The notes: a model not told the origin generated them from the letters alone. A stretch of 64,000 nt of DNA from Sutterella sp. (GCA_019418605.1 DYBN01000061.1:1-64000), one strand, 5' to 3'; numbered from the stretch's first letter, positions 8,652 to 17,743 are shown. Program-made: numbers and translations.

Positions 8652-9737
8652 ATGGCCCGCAGCACCACCAACTTTTATGCCTACCTGCAGACGGCGGCAG
8701 ACTTTCTGAGCACGAGCATCATCGTGCTGGACCGCTTTGCCCGGGTGTGCTGGTGCAACAGCGCCGCCGAGGCGCTCATGGGGTGTTCGCGCAGAAGCCT
8801 CAAGGGAACCGACGTCGGGCTGATGCTGCCGCAGGTGCGCGAGTGGGTCGAGAAGTTTTCTCAAAAAGACGCCAAGTACTCGCCCTACAGCGCGGTGGCC
8901 GAATTGAGGCGCCCGCTCGACGATCCCGAGCCGGTGCACGTGAGCATCTCGCAGATTGCGGGCAGCGACGGACTGCTGCTTCTTGAAATCGCCGAAGTCG
9001 AAAAAGCGATGAAGCTCGCGCGCCAGGAGCAGGAAGCCGGGATGAGCGACGCGACGAAGGCGCTTTTAAGAAACCTCGCGCACGAGGTGAAAAATCCCCT
9101 TGGCGGCATTCGCGGCGCAGCGCAGCTCCTGGAAGGCGAGCTCTCCACGCCCGAGCAGCGCGAGTACACCGAAGTCATCATTTCGGAAGCCGACCGCCTG
9201 CAGGCTCTGGTCGACCGCCTTTTGATCCCGTATCGGCAGGAGCATCACGCCGACGAGGTGAATCTGCACGAAGTGCTCGAGCGCGTGCGCAACCTTGTGC
9301 TCGCCGAGTTCTCGCACGGCCTCAAAATCGTGCGCGACTACGACGTTTCGGTCCCGCCCATCAGGGGGGATCGGGAGCAGCTCGTGCAGATTTTCCTCAA
9401 TTTGCTGCGCAACGCGGCGCAGGCCACAAGCCACCTCATGCTCGAAGAGCGCGCCGAGGTGCAGCTGCGCACGCGCGTGGCGCGCCAGTGCGTGATTCAG
9501 CGCAAGCGCTACCGGCTTGCGCTCAACGTGCACGTCATCGACAACGGTCCGGGCATCGACGAGGCCATCCGGGAAAAGATTTTCTACCCCCTCGTGACCG
9601 GCCGCGACGGCGGCACGGGGCTTGGACTTTCGATCGTGCAGACCTACGTCGAGCAGCACGGCGGCAGCATTGAAGTCGACAGCCACCCGGGCCGCACCGA
9701 CTTCAGCCTCCTGTTTCCCCTGAGTGCGCCGCAGTAG
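8652..9737 (+). CDS. ntrB: Nitrogen regulation sensor histidine kinase NtrB (GlnL)
   Basis: Cytoplasmic kinase/phosphatase that, under PII control, phosphorylates NtrC when nitrogen is scarce. It is 361 aa. An N-terminal PAS-like sensor (about 10-120) is followed by the HisKA box LAHEVKNPLGGIRGAAQLL at about residue 140 (phospho-acceptor His). The HATPase domain has the N box (QIFLNLLRNAAQA), DNGPGID (G1) and GGTGLGLSIV (G2). There are no membrane segments, as expected for NtrB. ATG 8652 has a weak ribosome-binding site. The stop lies 28 bases before the ntrC start, so the two genes are probably co-transcribed. Confidence 0.93.
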   Translation: MARSTTNFYAYLQTAADFLSTSIIVLDRFARVCWCNSAAEALMGCSRRSLKGTDVGLMLPQVREWVEKFSQKDAKYSPYSAVAELRRPLDDPEPVHVSISQIAGSDGLLLLEIAEVEKAMKLARQEQEAGMSDATKALLRNLAHEVKNPLGGIRGAAQLLEGELSTPEQREYTEVIISEADRLQALVDRLLIPYRQEHHADEVNLHEVLERVRNLVLAEFSHGLKIVRDYDVSVPPIRGDREQLVQIFLNLLRNAAQATSHLMLEERAEVQLRTRVARQCVIQRKRYRLALNVHVIDNGPGIDEAIREKIFYPLVTGRDGGTGLGLSIVQTYVEQHGGSIEVDSHPGRTDFSLLFPLSAPQ

Positions 9738-9765
9738 GCACCCCGTTTTTTGCTTGGAGACGAAC

Positions 9766-11190
9766 GTGAAGAGAATCTGGGTGGTGGACGACGACCGCTC
9801 CATTCGCTGGGTCCTGGAGAAGGCCTTGAACCGTGCGCAGATGCCCTGCCGGCTCTTTGAGTCGGCCGAAGAGGTGGTCGAGGCGCTCGGCTCCGAGGTG
9901 CCCGCGGTGCTTTTAAGCGACATCCGCATGCACGACATGAGCGGCGTGGACCTTTTGGCGCACGTGCATGCCTCTCACCCCGAGGTGCCCGTCATCATCA
10001 TGACGGCCTTCAGCGACCTCGACAGCGCCGTGAGCGCCTTTCAGGGCGGCGCCTACGAGTATCTTGCCAAGCCCTTTGACATCAACCGCGCCATCGAGCT
10101 TTTGCGGCGCGCCTGCGAGGAAAACCGTTCGGGCGAGCCCGAGGCGCAGGCCGAGAGCGCCCAAGAAGAGAGCGCCCCGGAAATCATCGGGCACTCGCGC
10201 GCCATGCAGGAAGTTTTCCGCGCCATCGGGCGCCTTGCCCACAGCAACGTCACGGTGCTTCTGACCGGAGAGTCCGGCACGGGCAAGGAAGTCGTCGCGC
10301 GCGCCCTGCACCGGCACAGCCTCAGACGAAACGCGCCTTTTGTGGCGATCAACACGGCGGCCATCCCGCGCGAGCTTCTTGAGAGCGAACTCTTCGGGCA
10401 CGAGCGCGGCGCCTTTACCGGCGCAAGCCAGATGCAGTACGGGCGCTTTGAGCAGGCCAAGGGCGGCACGCTTTTTTTGGACGAAATCGGCGACATGCCC
10501 ATGGACCTGCAGACGCGGCTGCTGCGCGTTTTAAGCGACGGCTGCTTTTACCGCGTGGGCGGACGTCAGTCGATTCGCGCCGACGTGCGTGTGATTGCGG
10601 CGACAAATCAAAATCTCGAAGAGCGCGTCAAGGAGGGGCTCTTTCGCGAGGACCTCTACCATCGGCTCAACGTGATCCGCCTGCGGCTGCCGCCGTTGCG
10701 CGAAAGGCCCGAAGACGTCGCCTCGCTTGCCGAGCACTTTCTTGCAAACGCCGCCAAAAGCCTTCAGACCGAGCGCAAGAAGCTCACGCCCGAGGCGCTT
10801 GACTTCATCCGGCGCTTTCCGTTTCCGGGCAACGTGCGGCAGCTTGAAAACCTCTGCAACTGGCTCACCGTGATGGCCCCGGCGCAGATGATTCACGTCG
10901 ACGATCTGCCCTACGAGTTTCGCTCGCAGTCGCCCCGAAGCGAGGCGCCGGGCGCGGCCTTTGCCCCCGCCTCGGGCTTTGACTGGGCGGGACTTTTGCG
11001 CGAGAGCGTCATGAAGCGCCTTGAGGCGCAGGAGCCCGACGTGATGGACGCGATGACGCGGCAGTTTGAGTCGGTGCTCTACAAGGCGGCCCTTGAGTTC
11101 ACCCACGGCCGCAAGGTCGAGGCCGCCCAAAAGCTCGGCGTGGGCAGAAACACGCTCACGCGCAAGATTCAGGAGCTTGGCATCGCCTGA
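9766..11190 (+). CDS. ntrC: Nitrogen regulation response regulator NtrC
   Basis: Sigma-54-dependent activator, 474 aa. The receiver domain (residues 1-120) has the acidic pair VDDD and phospho-acceptor Asp in LLSDIRMHD. The central AAA+ domain shows Walker A GESGTGKE, the sigma-54 contact loop GAFTGA, and Walker B TLFLDEIGD. The C-terminus is a Fis-type HTH (EAAQKLGVGRNTLTRKIQEL). Start is GTG 9766 with GGAGA 5 bases upstream; this is preferred to the in-frame codon at 9724, which overlaps ntrB. It should bind the dyad at 6827-6843 and activate glnA. Confidence 0.95.
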   Translation: MKRIWVVDDDRSIRWVLEKALNRAQMPCRLFESAEEVVEALGSEVPAVLLSDIRMHDMSGVDLLAHVHASHPEVPVIIMTAFSDLDSAVSAFQGGAYEYLAKPFDINRAIELLRRACEENRSGEPEAQAESAQEESAPEIIGHSRAMQEVFRAIGRLAHSNVTVLLTGESGTGKEVVARALHRHSLRRNAPFVAINTAAIPRELLESELFGHERGAFTGASQMQYGRFEQAKGGTLFLDEIGDMPMDLQTRLLRVLSDGCFYRVGGRQSIRADVRVIAATNQNLEERVKEGLFREDLYHRLNVIRLRLPPLRERPEDVASLAEHFLANAAKSLQTERKKLTPEALDFIRRFPFPGNVRQLENLCNWLTVMAPAQMIHVDDLPYEFRSQSPRSEAPGAAFAPASGFDWAGLLRESVMKRLEAQEPDVMDAMTRQFESVLYKAALEFTHGRKVEAAQKLGVGRNTLTRKIQELGIA

Positions 11191-11306
11191 AAAAGAGCCC
11201 AAAAAAGAAAACGCCCCTTGCCAAGCACCCTGCGCCTTCTCGTTGAGCGTGGCGGCCGGGCGGTTGCAATCGAGGCGTTTGGTGTTCTTGTAATGGCTTG
11301 CAGCGC

Positions 11307-12638
11307 TTAGGCTTCTGAGGGCTTGGTGAGCGAGGCCTGCACGCGGCCGATCACAAAGCCCGCCACGGCAAAGGCGATCCAGCCCAGACCGTAGGTGTGC
11401 AGCGGCACCCAGGCCTTGAGGAACTCTTCGAGCGCGGGCATGCTCACCTTGGCCGTTTCAAGCCCGTTGATGAAGGCCATGATGAAGGTAAGCGCAATCG
11501 TCCAGACGTACACGCAGCGACGGCCGCCAAAGGAGTTGTGCGCAAAGACAAGCAGCACGAGCGCCACGCACAGCGGGTAGATGAACATCAAAACCGGAAT
11601 CGTCGAGACGATGATGGTCTTCAGTCCGAAAAGGCCGATCAAGTAGCTTACGATCGTAAAGAGCACGGCCCAGGCGCGGTAGCTCAATTTTCCCGTGAGC
11701 TCGTGAAAGAACGTGGCCGTGCAGCTGATAAGCCCGATGGCGGTCGTCAGACACGCAAGAATCACCATGGCCGAGAGCAGCAGCGCGCCCTCGTTGCCAA
11801 AGAAAATCTTGGCGCTTTCGGCAAGAATCGGCGCACCCGTCTCCTTCAGCCCGATGGCCGCGACGCTCTCGGCGCCCACCTTGGCAATGAAGATGTAGAT
11901 GAGCGCAAGCAGCACGCCGGCGATGAGGCCGGACTTGAGCACTTCGACGGTGACTTGCCCCGGCTCGCGCACGCCGTTGTCGTTGACGGCAAGGACCACG
12001 AGCTGCGCAAAGACAAGCGCCGCAATGGCGTCAAGCGTGTTGTAGCCGTCGAGCACGCCCTGAATCACCGCCTTGCCGGGCGTGGCGTAGGAGGCGCCGG
12101 GCGTTGGCATCTCGCCCATGGGCGTGATGTAGGACTGCACGATGAAGATGATGAGCGTGAGCACCAGAAGCGGCGTGAGGAACTTGCCGATGCGGTCGAC
12201 GAGCTTTGAGGGCGAGACGGCAAACCAAAGCGACACGGCAAAGAAGACCGCAAGGAAGACGGGCAGCGCCGCATCGACGCTTGCCGCATCAAGAAAAGGC
12301 CGGATGGCGATCTCGAAGGTGACGGTGCCGGTTCTCGGAATGGCAAAGCACGGGCCGATCGCAAGGTAGCAGATCGTCGAGTAGAAGATTCCGTAGACGG
12401 GGCTCACGCGGGAGCTCATCACGCGCAGGGTGCGGCTGTTGGAGTAGGCGATCGCCATCACCGACAACAGGGGCAGTCCCACGCCGGTGACGCAAAAGCC
12501 GATCACCGCCCACCAGACGTTGGCGCCGGCCACCTGTCCCATGGAAGCCGGAAAGATCAGGTTGCCCGCGCCGAAAAAGAGCGCAAAGAGCATGAGCCCG
12601 ATCGGAATGAAGCGAGTTTTACTTGGAGTCTGCTGCAT
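11307..12638 (-). CDS. brnQ: Branched-chain amino acid uptake carrier, BrnQ (LIVCS family)
   Basis: Inner-membrane cation symporter for leucine, isoleucine and valine; 443 aa with about 12 hydrophobic segments. The family start IGLMLFALFFGAGNLIFPASMGQ is clear, as are FVQ-type loop residues around VVLAVNDNGV. The gene is convergent with ntrC and divergent from the RlmN-like gene, so it is transcribed alone. No terminator with a T-run is evident in the short gap 11191-11306. Confidence 0.9.
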   Translation of the reverse strand: MQQTPSKTRFIPIGLMLFALFFGAGNLIFPASMGQVAGANVWWAVIGFCVTGVGLPLLSVMAIAYSNSRTLRVMSSRVSPVYGIFYSTICYLAIGPCFAIPRTGTVTFEIAIRPFLDAASVDAALPVFLAVFFAVSLWFAVSPSKLVDRIGKFLTPLLVLTLIIFIVQSYITPMGEMPTPGASYATPGKAVIQGVLDGYNTLDAIAALVFAQLVVLAVNDNGVREPGQVTVEVLKSGLIAGVLLALIYIFIAKVGAESVAAIGLKETGAPILAESAKIFFGNEGALLLSAMVILACLTTAIGLISCTATFFHELTGKLSYRAWAVLFTIVSYLIGLFGLKTIIVSTIPVLMFIYPLCVALVLLVFAHNSFGGRRCVYVWTIALTFIMAFINGLETAKVSMPALEEFLKAWVPLHTYGLGWIAFAVAGFVIGRVQASLTKPSEA

Positions 12639-12784
12639 GAATCACGGATCCTCTTGAAGCAAAGAGCAGGGTGCCTAGAAAAAAATTCATGCGCGAAAAA
12701 AATGCGCGCGTTTAGGCACGATCGGTGCCGGTTTTGAGAGCCGGGGCCGGCTTCGGCGTTGATTTGCCAAAATACGAGCCGAAA

Positions 12785-12799
12785 CCCGTAGTATACGGG
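12785..12799. promoter_or_regulatory. Palindrome in the brnQ / rlmN-like intergenic region
   Basis: CCCGTA-GTA-TACGGG is a perfect dyad in the 291-base divergent gap. It overlaps a possible -10 (TAGTAT) for the rightward gene, so it could be an operator. Nothing else distinct is seen in this gap. Confidence 0.35.
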
Positions 12800-12929
12800 A
12801 GCACCATGGGCCCGGGCGCGGACTTGGCGTGTCCTGCGCGCCTCCCCGCGCCTTCAGCGGCCCCGGAATTTCCCTTGCAAAACAAGCGGCCCTTTTTTCT
12901 TTTGACGCTTCAGTTTTTACCTTCTCACC

Positions 12930-14006
12930 ATGGCTCGAACAAGTGACTTGCGGGGCTTGAGCGACTTCGAGCGCGAATTTGTCGGCGCCGGCGCAAAGCC
13001 CCAGCACGTGCGGCGCCTGTGGCGCGCCTGGCTTGGCCTGGCAGACTGGCAGCCGCCCGAGAGCTGGCGCTATCCGCTGCCCCTGGCGCAGGCCCTGCCC
13101 GATATTCGCGCGCGGCTTGAGGCGCTTGTGCGCTTTGATCATGTTGAAAGCGGCCAGGCGCACTCAGGCAAGCTTCTTGTGCATCTCTCCGACGGCAACT
13201 GCGTTGAGGCCGTGCTGCTGCCGCGGCAGGCGCTTTGCGTCTCCACCCAGGTCGGGTGCGCCGTGGGGTGCGTCTTTTGCATGACGGGAAAGGGAGGCCT
13301 TGTGCGGCAGCTCACGAGCGCCGAGATCGTCGCGCAGGTGGTCGCCGCCCGTCGCGTGCGGCCCGACATCAAGAAGGTGGTCTTCATGGGCATGGGGGAG
13401 CCGAGCCACAATCTGCGCGCGGTTCTAGAGGCGGTCGACTTTCTGGCTGACGTTGCGCAGTTTCAGCACAAGCAGCTTGTGATCTCAACGGTGGGCGACG
13501 AGCGGCTTTTTGACGCCTTGGAGCGAGCCCGCGTCAAGCCCGCGCTTGCGCTGTCGCTTCATACGACCGACAACGAAAAGCGCAGGAAACTGTTGGGGAA
13601 TGCGCCAGCCATTGCAGTCGAGAGGCTTTTAGAGCGCACAACCGCCTATGCGGCCGCAAGCAAGTATCCCGCACAGATCGAGTGGACGCTCATGGCGGGC
13701 GTCAACGACTCTTTTGAAGAGGTAAGAAGGCTTGCCGACCTTATCGAGGGCAAGCTTGCCATGGTGAACTTCATCGCGGTCAATCCCGTGCCGGGCTCGG
13801 CCTTCGTGCGGCCCTCGCGTGCGCACATGGAAGACCTCATCACGATTCTTAGAGAGCGCCGCATCGTGGCCACGGTGCGCGAGAGCGCCGCGCAGGACAT
13901 TGAAGGCGGCTGCGGACAGCTGCGCGCGAGGCATCTTGCGCAGGCCCGGGGCGCCGTTTGCGGCCCGAGCACGATCTCGCTGCACCTGAAGAAGCCCCGG
14001 GATTGA
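12930..14006 (+). CDS. RlmN-like radical SAM RNA methyltransferase
   Basis: Relative of 23S rRNA (adenine-2503-C2) methyltransferase RlmN, 358 aa. It has the radical SAM cluster motif CAVGCVFC (CxxxCxxC) at about residue 110, the SAM-binding GMGEPSHN, and a C-terminal CGQL that holds the catalytic Cys of the RlmN/Cfr family; the other catalytic Cys should lie within the cluster region. It is slightly shorter and more divergent than housekeeping RlmN, so it may be a paralogue with a different target. ATG 12930 lacks a strong ribosome-binding site. Confidence 0.8.
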   Translation: MARTSDLRGLSDFEREFVGAGAKPQHVRRLWRAWLGLADWQPPESWRYPLPLAQALPDIRARLEALVRFDHVESGQAHSGKLLVHLSDGNCVEAVLLPRQALCVSTQVGCAVGCVFCMTGKGGLVRQLTSAEIVAQVVAARRVRPDIKKVVFMGMGEPSHNLRAVLEAVDFLADVAQFQHKQLVISTVGDERLFDALERARVKPALALSLHTTDNEKRRKLLGNAPAIAVERLLERTTAYAAASKYPAQIEWTLMAGVNDSFEEVRRLADLIEGKLAMVNFIAVNPVPGSAFVRPSRAHMEDLITILRERRIVATVRESAAQDIEGGCGQLRARHLAQARGAVCGPSTISLHLKKPRD

Positions 14007-14130
14007 AAATTCGGACAAAACCTTGTGCGTGAAGTTTGCGCGCCCGGCTGCACCGTCGCGGCGCCGGGAGCCGTCCGCCAAGGGTCTTGAGCGCACAAAC
14101 AGTTTGGAAAACAAAAGAAAAGGCAGGAAG

Positions 14131-14240
14131 TAAACAACTCCCCGCTAAAGCGGGAAGCTTTATTGTCGCCCTTAGAAGGGCTCAACATCAGGGGCCGGTT
14201 TACTGCAGCCCTTAGACACCAGCAGGTAGCCTAAATCGCG
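14131..14240 (-). ncRNA. Candidate omega-RNA / right-end RNA of the IS605 element
   Basis: In characterised IS605 elements a guide RNA (omega-RNA) spans the tnpB 3' end and the right end, and the sequence just outside becomes the guide. Here that would run from the end of tnpB through the hairpin at 14142-14155 to the boundary near 14131. This is placed by analogy and by the hairpin alone. Confidence 0.4.
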
Positions 14241-15428
14241 CAAGTTGCAGGCCGCGTTGAGGTCTGCGTGCGCACGATTACCACATTGACAAACAAGCAG
14301 ATGTTTGCGGCGCTTTGCGAGCGCCTTGCACTTGTTGCACGTCTGACTCGTAAAGCGGGGATCGACGAACATCACTTCGATTCCCGCTCTTGCCGCCTTT
14401 TGCACGATCATCTGCTGAAGCTCACGGAAGGGCCACCGATGCAGGCGCGAGCGGACGCGCTTACCTGCCTTGATGCGCTCGCGAATGTGCGTGAGGTCCT
14501 CGAGAACTATCAGCCGAATGCCCTTGATCTTGGCTTCTTGAACGATCTGCTTGCTGACGACGTTGTTGACGTGCTTCACGTGGCGTCTTTCTCGGCGGGA
14601 AGCTTTGCGCAGATGCTGTCTGGCGCTGCGCGTGCCTTTGCGCTGAAGACGACTTCGAAGTGAAGAACGGCGATCTCTTTTGTGCTTGAGTTTTCCCGCT
14701 TTCCAAAGGCGGCCGCCGGAATTGGCCGCCATGTTGTTTTCACCAATGTCCACGCCATCGACTTCCTCAGGCTTCAGACCCTGACGGTCAGGAAGGTCTA
14801 TCGCCTTCACGACGGCAATGTGCAGCTCCCAGTAATCAGCCTTGCCTCTGTTGCCGCGCCTATGCACCAGATTGCTTTCGGCCCATTTGCCGGACGAAAG
14901 AATCTCCGTTTGGAAAGAGCCAGGACGCAAGGTTACTGGCACGCGGCCTTCGACGGTGTAGACCGTGGCCGTCATATCGCGGCCATAAGCAATCGTATTC
15001 TTGTCCAGATGGACGACAGGGTTCTTGAAGTTCAATTCCGGAATTTCCATGGTCGCGTCCATGGAGAATTTCGGATGATTGGAAATCCAGGACTTGGCGG
15101 CGCTTGAGACGGAGCGGATTGCATTGCAGACGCACTGCGATCCCAATTCCGGCAGCTTTGCACGGACCACGCGATAGCCGGCGTGATGCAGCGCATAGCG
15201 CTGCCAGAGGCGTGCATCTCGTCGGCCTTCGCGAAGAATCTTCATCAAGATTCGGCAAGCTTCTCCGTAAAGAGCCTGCGTTCTGAGGAGCTTGGCAGAC
15301 GCTTCCGGCGTCATCTCCAGGCGAACGGCTGCCGTTCGGACGATCTGGTGAAGCTCAATTAGCTTACCGGCGTCCTTTAATGTGTTCAGTCCTTTCGATG
15401 TATTGGCGGATGATTTCTGCACTGACAT
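14172..15428 (-). CDS. tnpB: IS605 accessory protein TnpB (RNA-guided nuclease family)
   Basis: TnpB is the ancestor-type relative of Cas12 and cuts DNA guided by omega-RNA. All RuvC residues are visible: Asp in GVDIGENN, Glu in IVLEDLTHIR, and Asp in RAHADLNAA. The zinc-finger cysteines TCNKC and CQCG are intact, so the nuclease is predicted active. The N-terminal part is a basic recognition region. ATG 15428 is used, but the frame opens further up to 15476 and overlaps tnpA by about 65 bases in either case. Homology starts only near residue 30, so a non-ATG start close to the tnpA stop is possible. Confidence 0.85.
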   Translation of the reverse strand: MSVQKSSANTSKGLNTLKDAGKLIELHQIVRTAAVRLEMTPEASAKLLRTQALYGEACRILMKILREGRRDARLWQRYALHHAGYRVVRAKLPELGSQCVCNAIRSVSSAAKSWISNHPKFSMDATMEIPELNFKNPVVHLDKNTIAYGRDMTATVYTVEGRVPVTLRPGSFQTEILSSGKWAESNLVHRRGNRGKADYWELHIAVVKAIDLPDRQGLKPEEVDGVDIGENNMAANSGGRLWKAGKLKHKRDRRSSLRSRLQRKGTRSARQHLRKASRRERRHVKHVNNVVSKQIVQEAKIKGIRLIVLEDLTHIRERIKAGKRVRSRLHRWPFRELQQMIVQKAARAGIEVMFVDPRFTSQTCNKCKALAKRRKHLLVCQCGNRAHADLNAACNLRDLGYLLVSKGCSKPAPDVEPF

Positions 15429-15777
15429 TGCCTGCTGTTCCGACGTAGTACGAAGGCGACCAAAGGTGACCGTCACAAAGCTGCTTTTTCAAGTCAGCAT
15501 GCTTCAAGAAAAGCCTTCTCGCCGTCGTTCCCTTCAGCACGCGGACAACATCTGCGATGGAAAGAGAAGGAGGAAAGCTGACAAAAAGATGGATGTGATC
15601 CGGCTGAATTTCCTTTGCCAGGAGAACATAACCACGCGCAGAGCAGATCTCGTTGAGAAAAGCATCCAGCGTTCGAGCCACATCTCCGGTCAAAATGCGT
15701 TTTCTGTACTTGGGGCACCAGACCACATGGTATGCAGTTTGATATACACAGTTTCTAGAAAATACGATATTGACCAT
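15364..15777 (-). CDS. tnpA: IS200/IS605 Y1 transposase TnpA
   Basis: Single-strand DNA transposase of the HUH class, 137 aa, the usual size. It shows the family start (YHVVWCPKYRKRIL), the metal-binding HUH motif in PDHIHLFVS, and a catalytic Tyr in IIRQYIERT. It should move the element by peel-and-paste at terminal hairpins without target duplication. The gene appears intact. Confidence 0.93.
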   Translation of the reverse strand: MVNIVFSRNCVYQTAYHVVWCPKYRKRILTGDVARTLDAFLNEICSARGYVLLAKEIQPDHIHLFVSFPPSLSIADVVRVLKGTTARRLFLKHADLKKQLCDGHLWSPSYYVGTAGNVSAEIIRQYIERTEHIKGRR

Positions 15778-15864
15778 GCTTTTAATGCTACCACATGGTA
15801 TGGATTAAATCAATCTTATACATGGGGATTTTCGCGCATGGCTACGCGAAGCGCGATTCCTCTC

Positions 15865-17212
15865 GCGACTAAGGAATTGCGTCTAAATAAAATTTACAGC
15901 TAAGCTGTATAATCTCGGGCATGGAGGTTCTACCATGCCCACTCTTAACACAGAAGGTCTCGAGCAGTTCGTTGGAAAGGTCATGCCGCTCTTCGACGAA
16001 CGACAGCGTCGTCTGGTACTGGGCAGTCTTGCTGCCGAAATTGGGCATGGCGGTGTGACTTTCCTGCATGCACTTACCGGCATGTCGCGCGTGACGCTGA
16101 CGAAAGGCCAAGCTGAAAGCCAAACGCTTGAGATCAACCCGAAAGCGCGCCCGTCTGTGAGTGAAAGAACACCGGCGCGCAAAGAAGGCGGCGGACGCAA
16201 ATCCATTACCGAATCCCAACCCGGCATCAAAGAGGCGCTTTTACAGTTGCTCGACGGCAGTACTGTCGGCAATCCCGAGAATCCCCTCTGCTGGACGACA
16301 CTCAGTACCTACGATCTGGCAAAAGCCCTGCAGACGAAGGGGTTCAAGGCCAGCCCTTCGAGCGTGCAGCAACTGCTTAAGGAGCTCGGCTTCAGCCTTC
16401 AGTTGAACCGCAAGTTCGTTGAAAAAGGAAGTGCCAACGACGATCGCGAACAGCAATTCAGGTTCATCAACGAGAACGCCAAGAAGTTCATGGAGAGTTG
16501 CTGCCCTGTCATCTCGATCGATGCCAAGAAGAAGGAATTGGTCGGCAACTACAAGAACAACGGTCGAGAATACAGACCGAAGGGCAACCCCCGCAAAGCG
16601 GAGGCACATGACTTCCAAGGCGAGCTCGGAAAAGCGACGCCGTTTGGCATTTACGACATTGACGCCAATGAAGGCTTTGTCAATGTCGGCATTAGCAGCG
16701 ACACGGCGGAGTTCGCCGTCAACAGTATCCGTGAGTGGTACTTGACCATGGGGCGCCAGCGCTACCCCAACGCGAAGCGCCTGATGATCACCGCCGACGG
16801 AGGCGGCAGCAATGGATCACGAAACCGTCTCTTCAAGCGAGAACTTCAAAAATTTGCGACGGAGTTCCAGCTTGAAGTCCACGTCTTTCACTATCCCCCG
16901 GGGACTTCCAAGTGGAACAAGATTGAGCATCGTCTTTTTGCACAGATCAGCCGCAATTGGCGAGGAAAGCCTTTGGAAACGCTTGCCATCATTGTGAGCT
17001 TGATAGCTGCCACGACGACTGCGACAGGTTTGAAAGTTATGTGTAAGCTCGACAGGAACTTGTACCAGACCGGGATCAAGGTCAGCGACAAAGAAATGGC
17101 TGGTCTTAATCTGCTACGTCACACCTGGCGAGGCGACTGGAATTACGTCATTCTGCCAGGTGCGGCGCCACAGCTAACGTACAACTAATTTTTACGCAGT
17201 TTCTAAAGTCGC
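15865..17212 (+). mobile_element. ISAzo13-type insertion sequence
   Basis: One transposase flanked by imperfect inverted ends: left GCGACTAAGGAATTGCGTC (15865-15883) against the complement of the right end GCGACTTTAGAAACTGCGTA (17212-17193). Further CGCAGTTTCT copies lie at 17195-17204 and 17224-17233. The element begins less than 100 bases from the left end of the IS605 element. Outer limits and target duplication are not resolved. Confidence 0.65.
15935..17188 (+). CDS. ISAzo13 family transposase
   Basis: DDE transposase of 417 aa. Matching landmarks are ISIDAKKKELVGNYKNNGREY (first catalytic Asp), ITADGGGSNGSR (second Asp) and HYPPGTSKWNKIEHRLF (Glu), all typical of ISAzo13. A helical N-terminal DNA-binding part with RKEGGGRKS precedes them. 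ATG 15935 has GGAGG 8 bases upstream. No stop or frameshift interrupts the gene, so it may be active. Confidence 0.9.
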   Translation: MPTLNTEGLEQFVGKVMPLFDERQRRLVLGSLAAEIGHGGVTFLHALTGMSRVTLTKGQAESQTLEINPKARPSVSERTPARKEGGGRKSITESQPGIKEALLQLLDGSTVGNPENPLCWTTLSTYDLAKALQTKGFKASPSSVQQLLKELGFSLQLNRKFVEKGSANDDREQQFRFINENAKKFMESCCPVISIDAKKKELVGNYKNNGREYRPKGNPRKAEAHDFQGELGKATPFGIYDIDANEGFVNVGISSDTAEFAVNSIREWYLTMGRQRYPNAKRLMITADGGGSNGSRNRLFKRELQKFATEFQLEVHVFHYPPGTSKWNKIEHRLFAQISRNWRGKPLETLAIIVSLIAATTTATGLKVMCKLDRNLYQTGIKVSDKEMAGLNLLRHTWRGDWNYVILPGAAPQLTYN

Positions 17213-17233
17213 AAGTTTCCTCGCGCAGTTTCT

Positions 17234-17701
17234 ATGAAGAGACGACAGCAGAAATTGAGCCGCTCCAAGCAGAAAACCGCCTGGCTTGCCTGGGCGGCCT
17301 GGGGCGTTGTCGGGTCGGTCTTTCTTTTTGAGGATATCGAAGGCGGCAGCGGCTATTTTTCCTTTCTTCTAACCTCGCCCTTTTGGCTCATGTTTGCGGT
17401 CTGGCCATTTTTGTGGCTCTGGCTCAAGTCAAGGCGTGATCCGGCCCTGGTGGAAATTGACGACGACATCACGGCCGCGGGGAAGACCGCGCGGCTCGTG
17501 CAAAAAGAAGGCGTGCGCTACGTTGAGAGCGCCCCGTTTTCCGCTGTCTTCGGCGTGAAGGCCCGCGGCACGGTGAAGCTTGCCGGGGGCGACGAGGATT
17601 TCACGAGGCTCGAAGACGTGCGCGCGCTTGCCCGCGGCCGCAGCGAGGATGATCCCCTCGTTGTGTGGATTGCCACGGTCGACGGCATCGCCTCGCCCTG
17701 A
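17234..17701 (+). CDS. Small membrane protein of unknown function
   Basis: 155 aa with two hydrophobic segments near the N-terminus (WLAWAAWGVVGSVFLF and FLLTSPFWLMFAVWPFLWLWL), then a cytoplasmic or periplasmic domain of about 95 residues. I do not recognise a family. The ATG sits at the edge of the ISAzo13 right end with no ribosome-binding site, so the original promoter or N-terminus may have been displaced by the insertion. It converges with the tol operon. Confidence 0.55.
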   Translation: MKRRQQKLSRSKQKTAWLAWAAWGVVGSVFLFEDIEGGSGYFSFLLTSPFWLMFAVWPFLWLWLKSRRDPALVEIDDDITAAGKTARLVQKEGVRYVESAPFSAVFGVKARGTVKLAGGDEDFTRLEDVRALARGRSEDDPLVVWIATVDGIASP

Positions 17702-17743
17702 GGCTTTCAGGCCCTGAGGCCTTCAGGCCCCGGTCAATTGAAA

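Larger units (their letters stand above)
14131..15800 (-). mobile_element. IS200/IS605-family insertion sequence
   Basis: Element with tnpA and tnpB on the minus strand, tnpA first. The right end is marked by a hairpin (CCCGC-TTTA-GCGGG on the minus strand, 14155-14142) followed by GAGTTGTTTAC, a form typical of IS605 right ends. The left end upstream of tnpA has a short palindrome TACCA-CA-TGGTA (15788-15799). The exact left boundary is not certain. Confidence 0.8.

Noticed and set aside
9365..9370. G6 run in ntrB as a phase-variation site
   Set aside because: Six-base runs occur several times in this GC-rich window and the gene is intact.
11397..12209. 270-codon plus-strand frame opposite brnQ
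   Set aside because: Antisense of a membrane protein gene, very His/Arg/Asp-rich, no ribosome-binding site.
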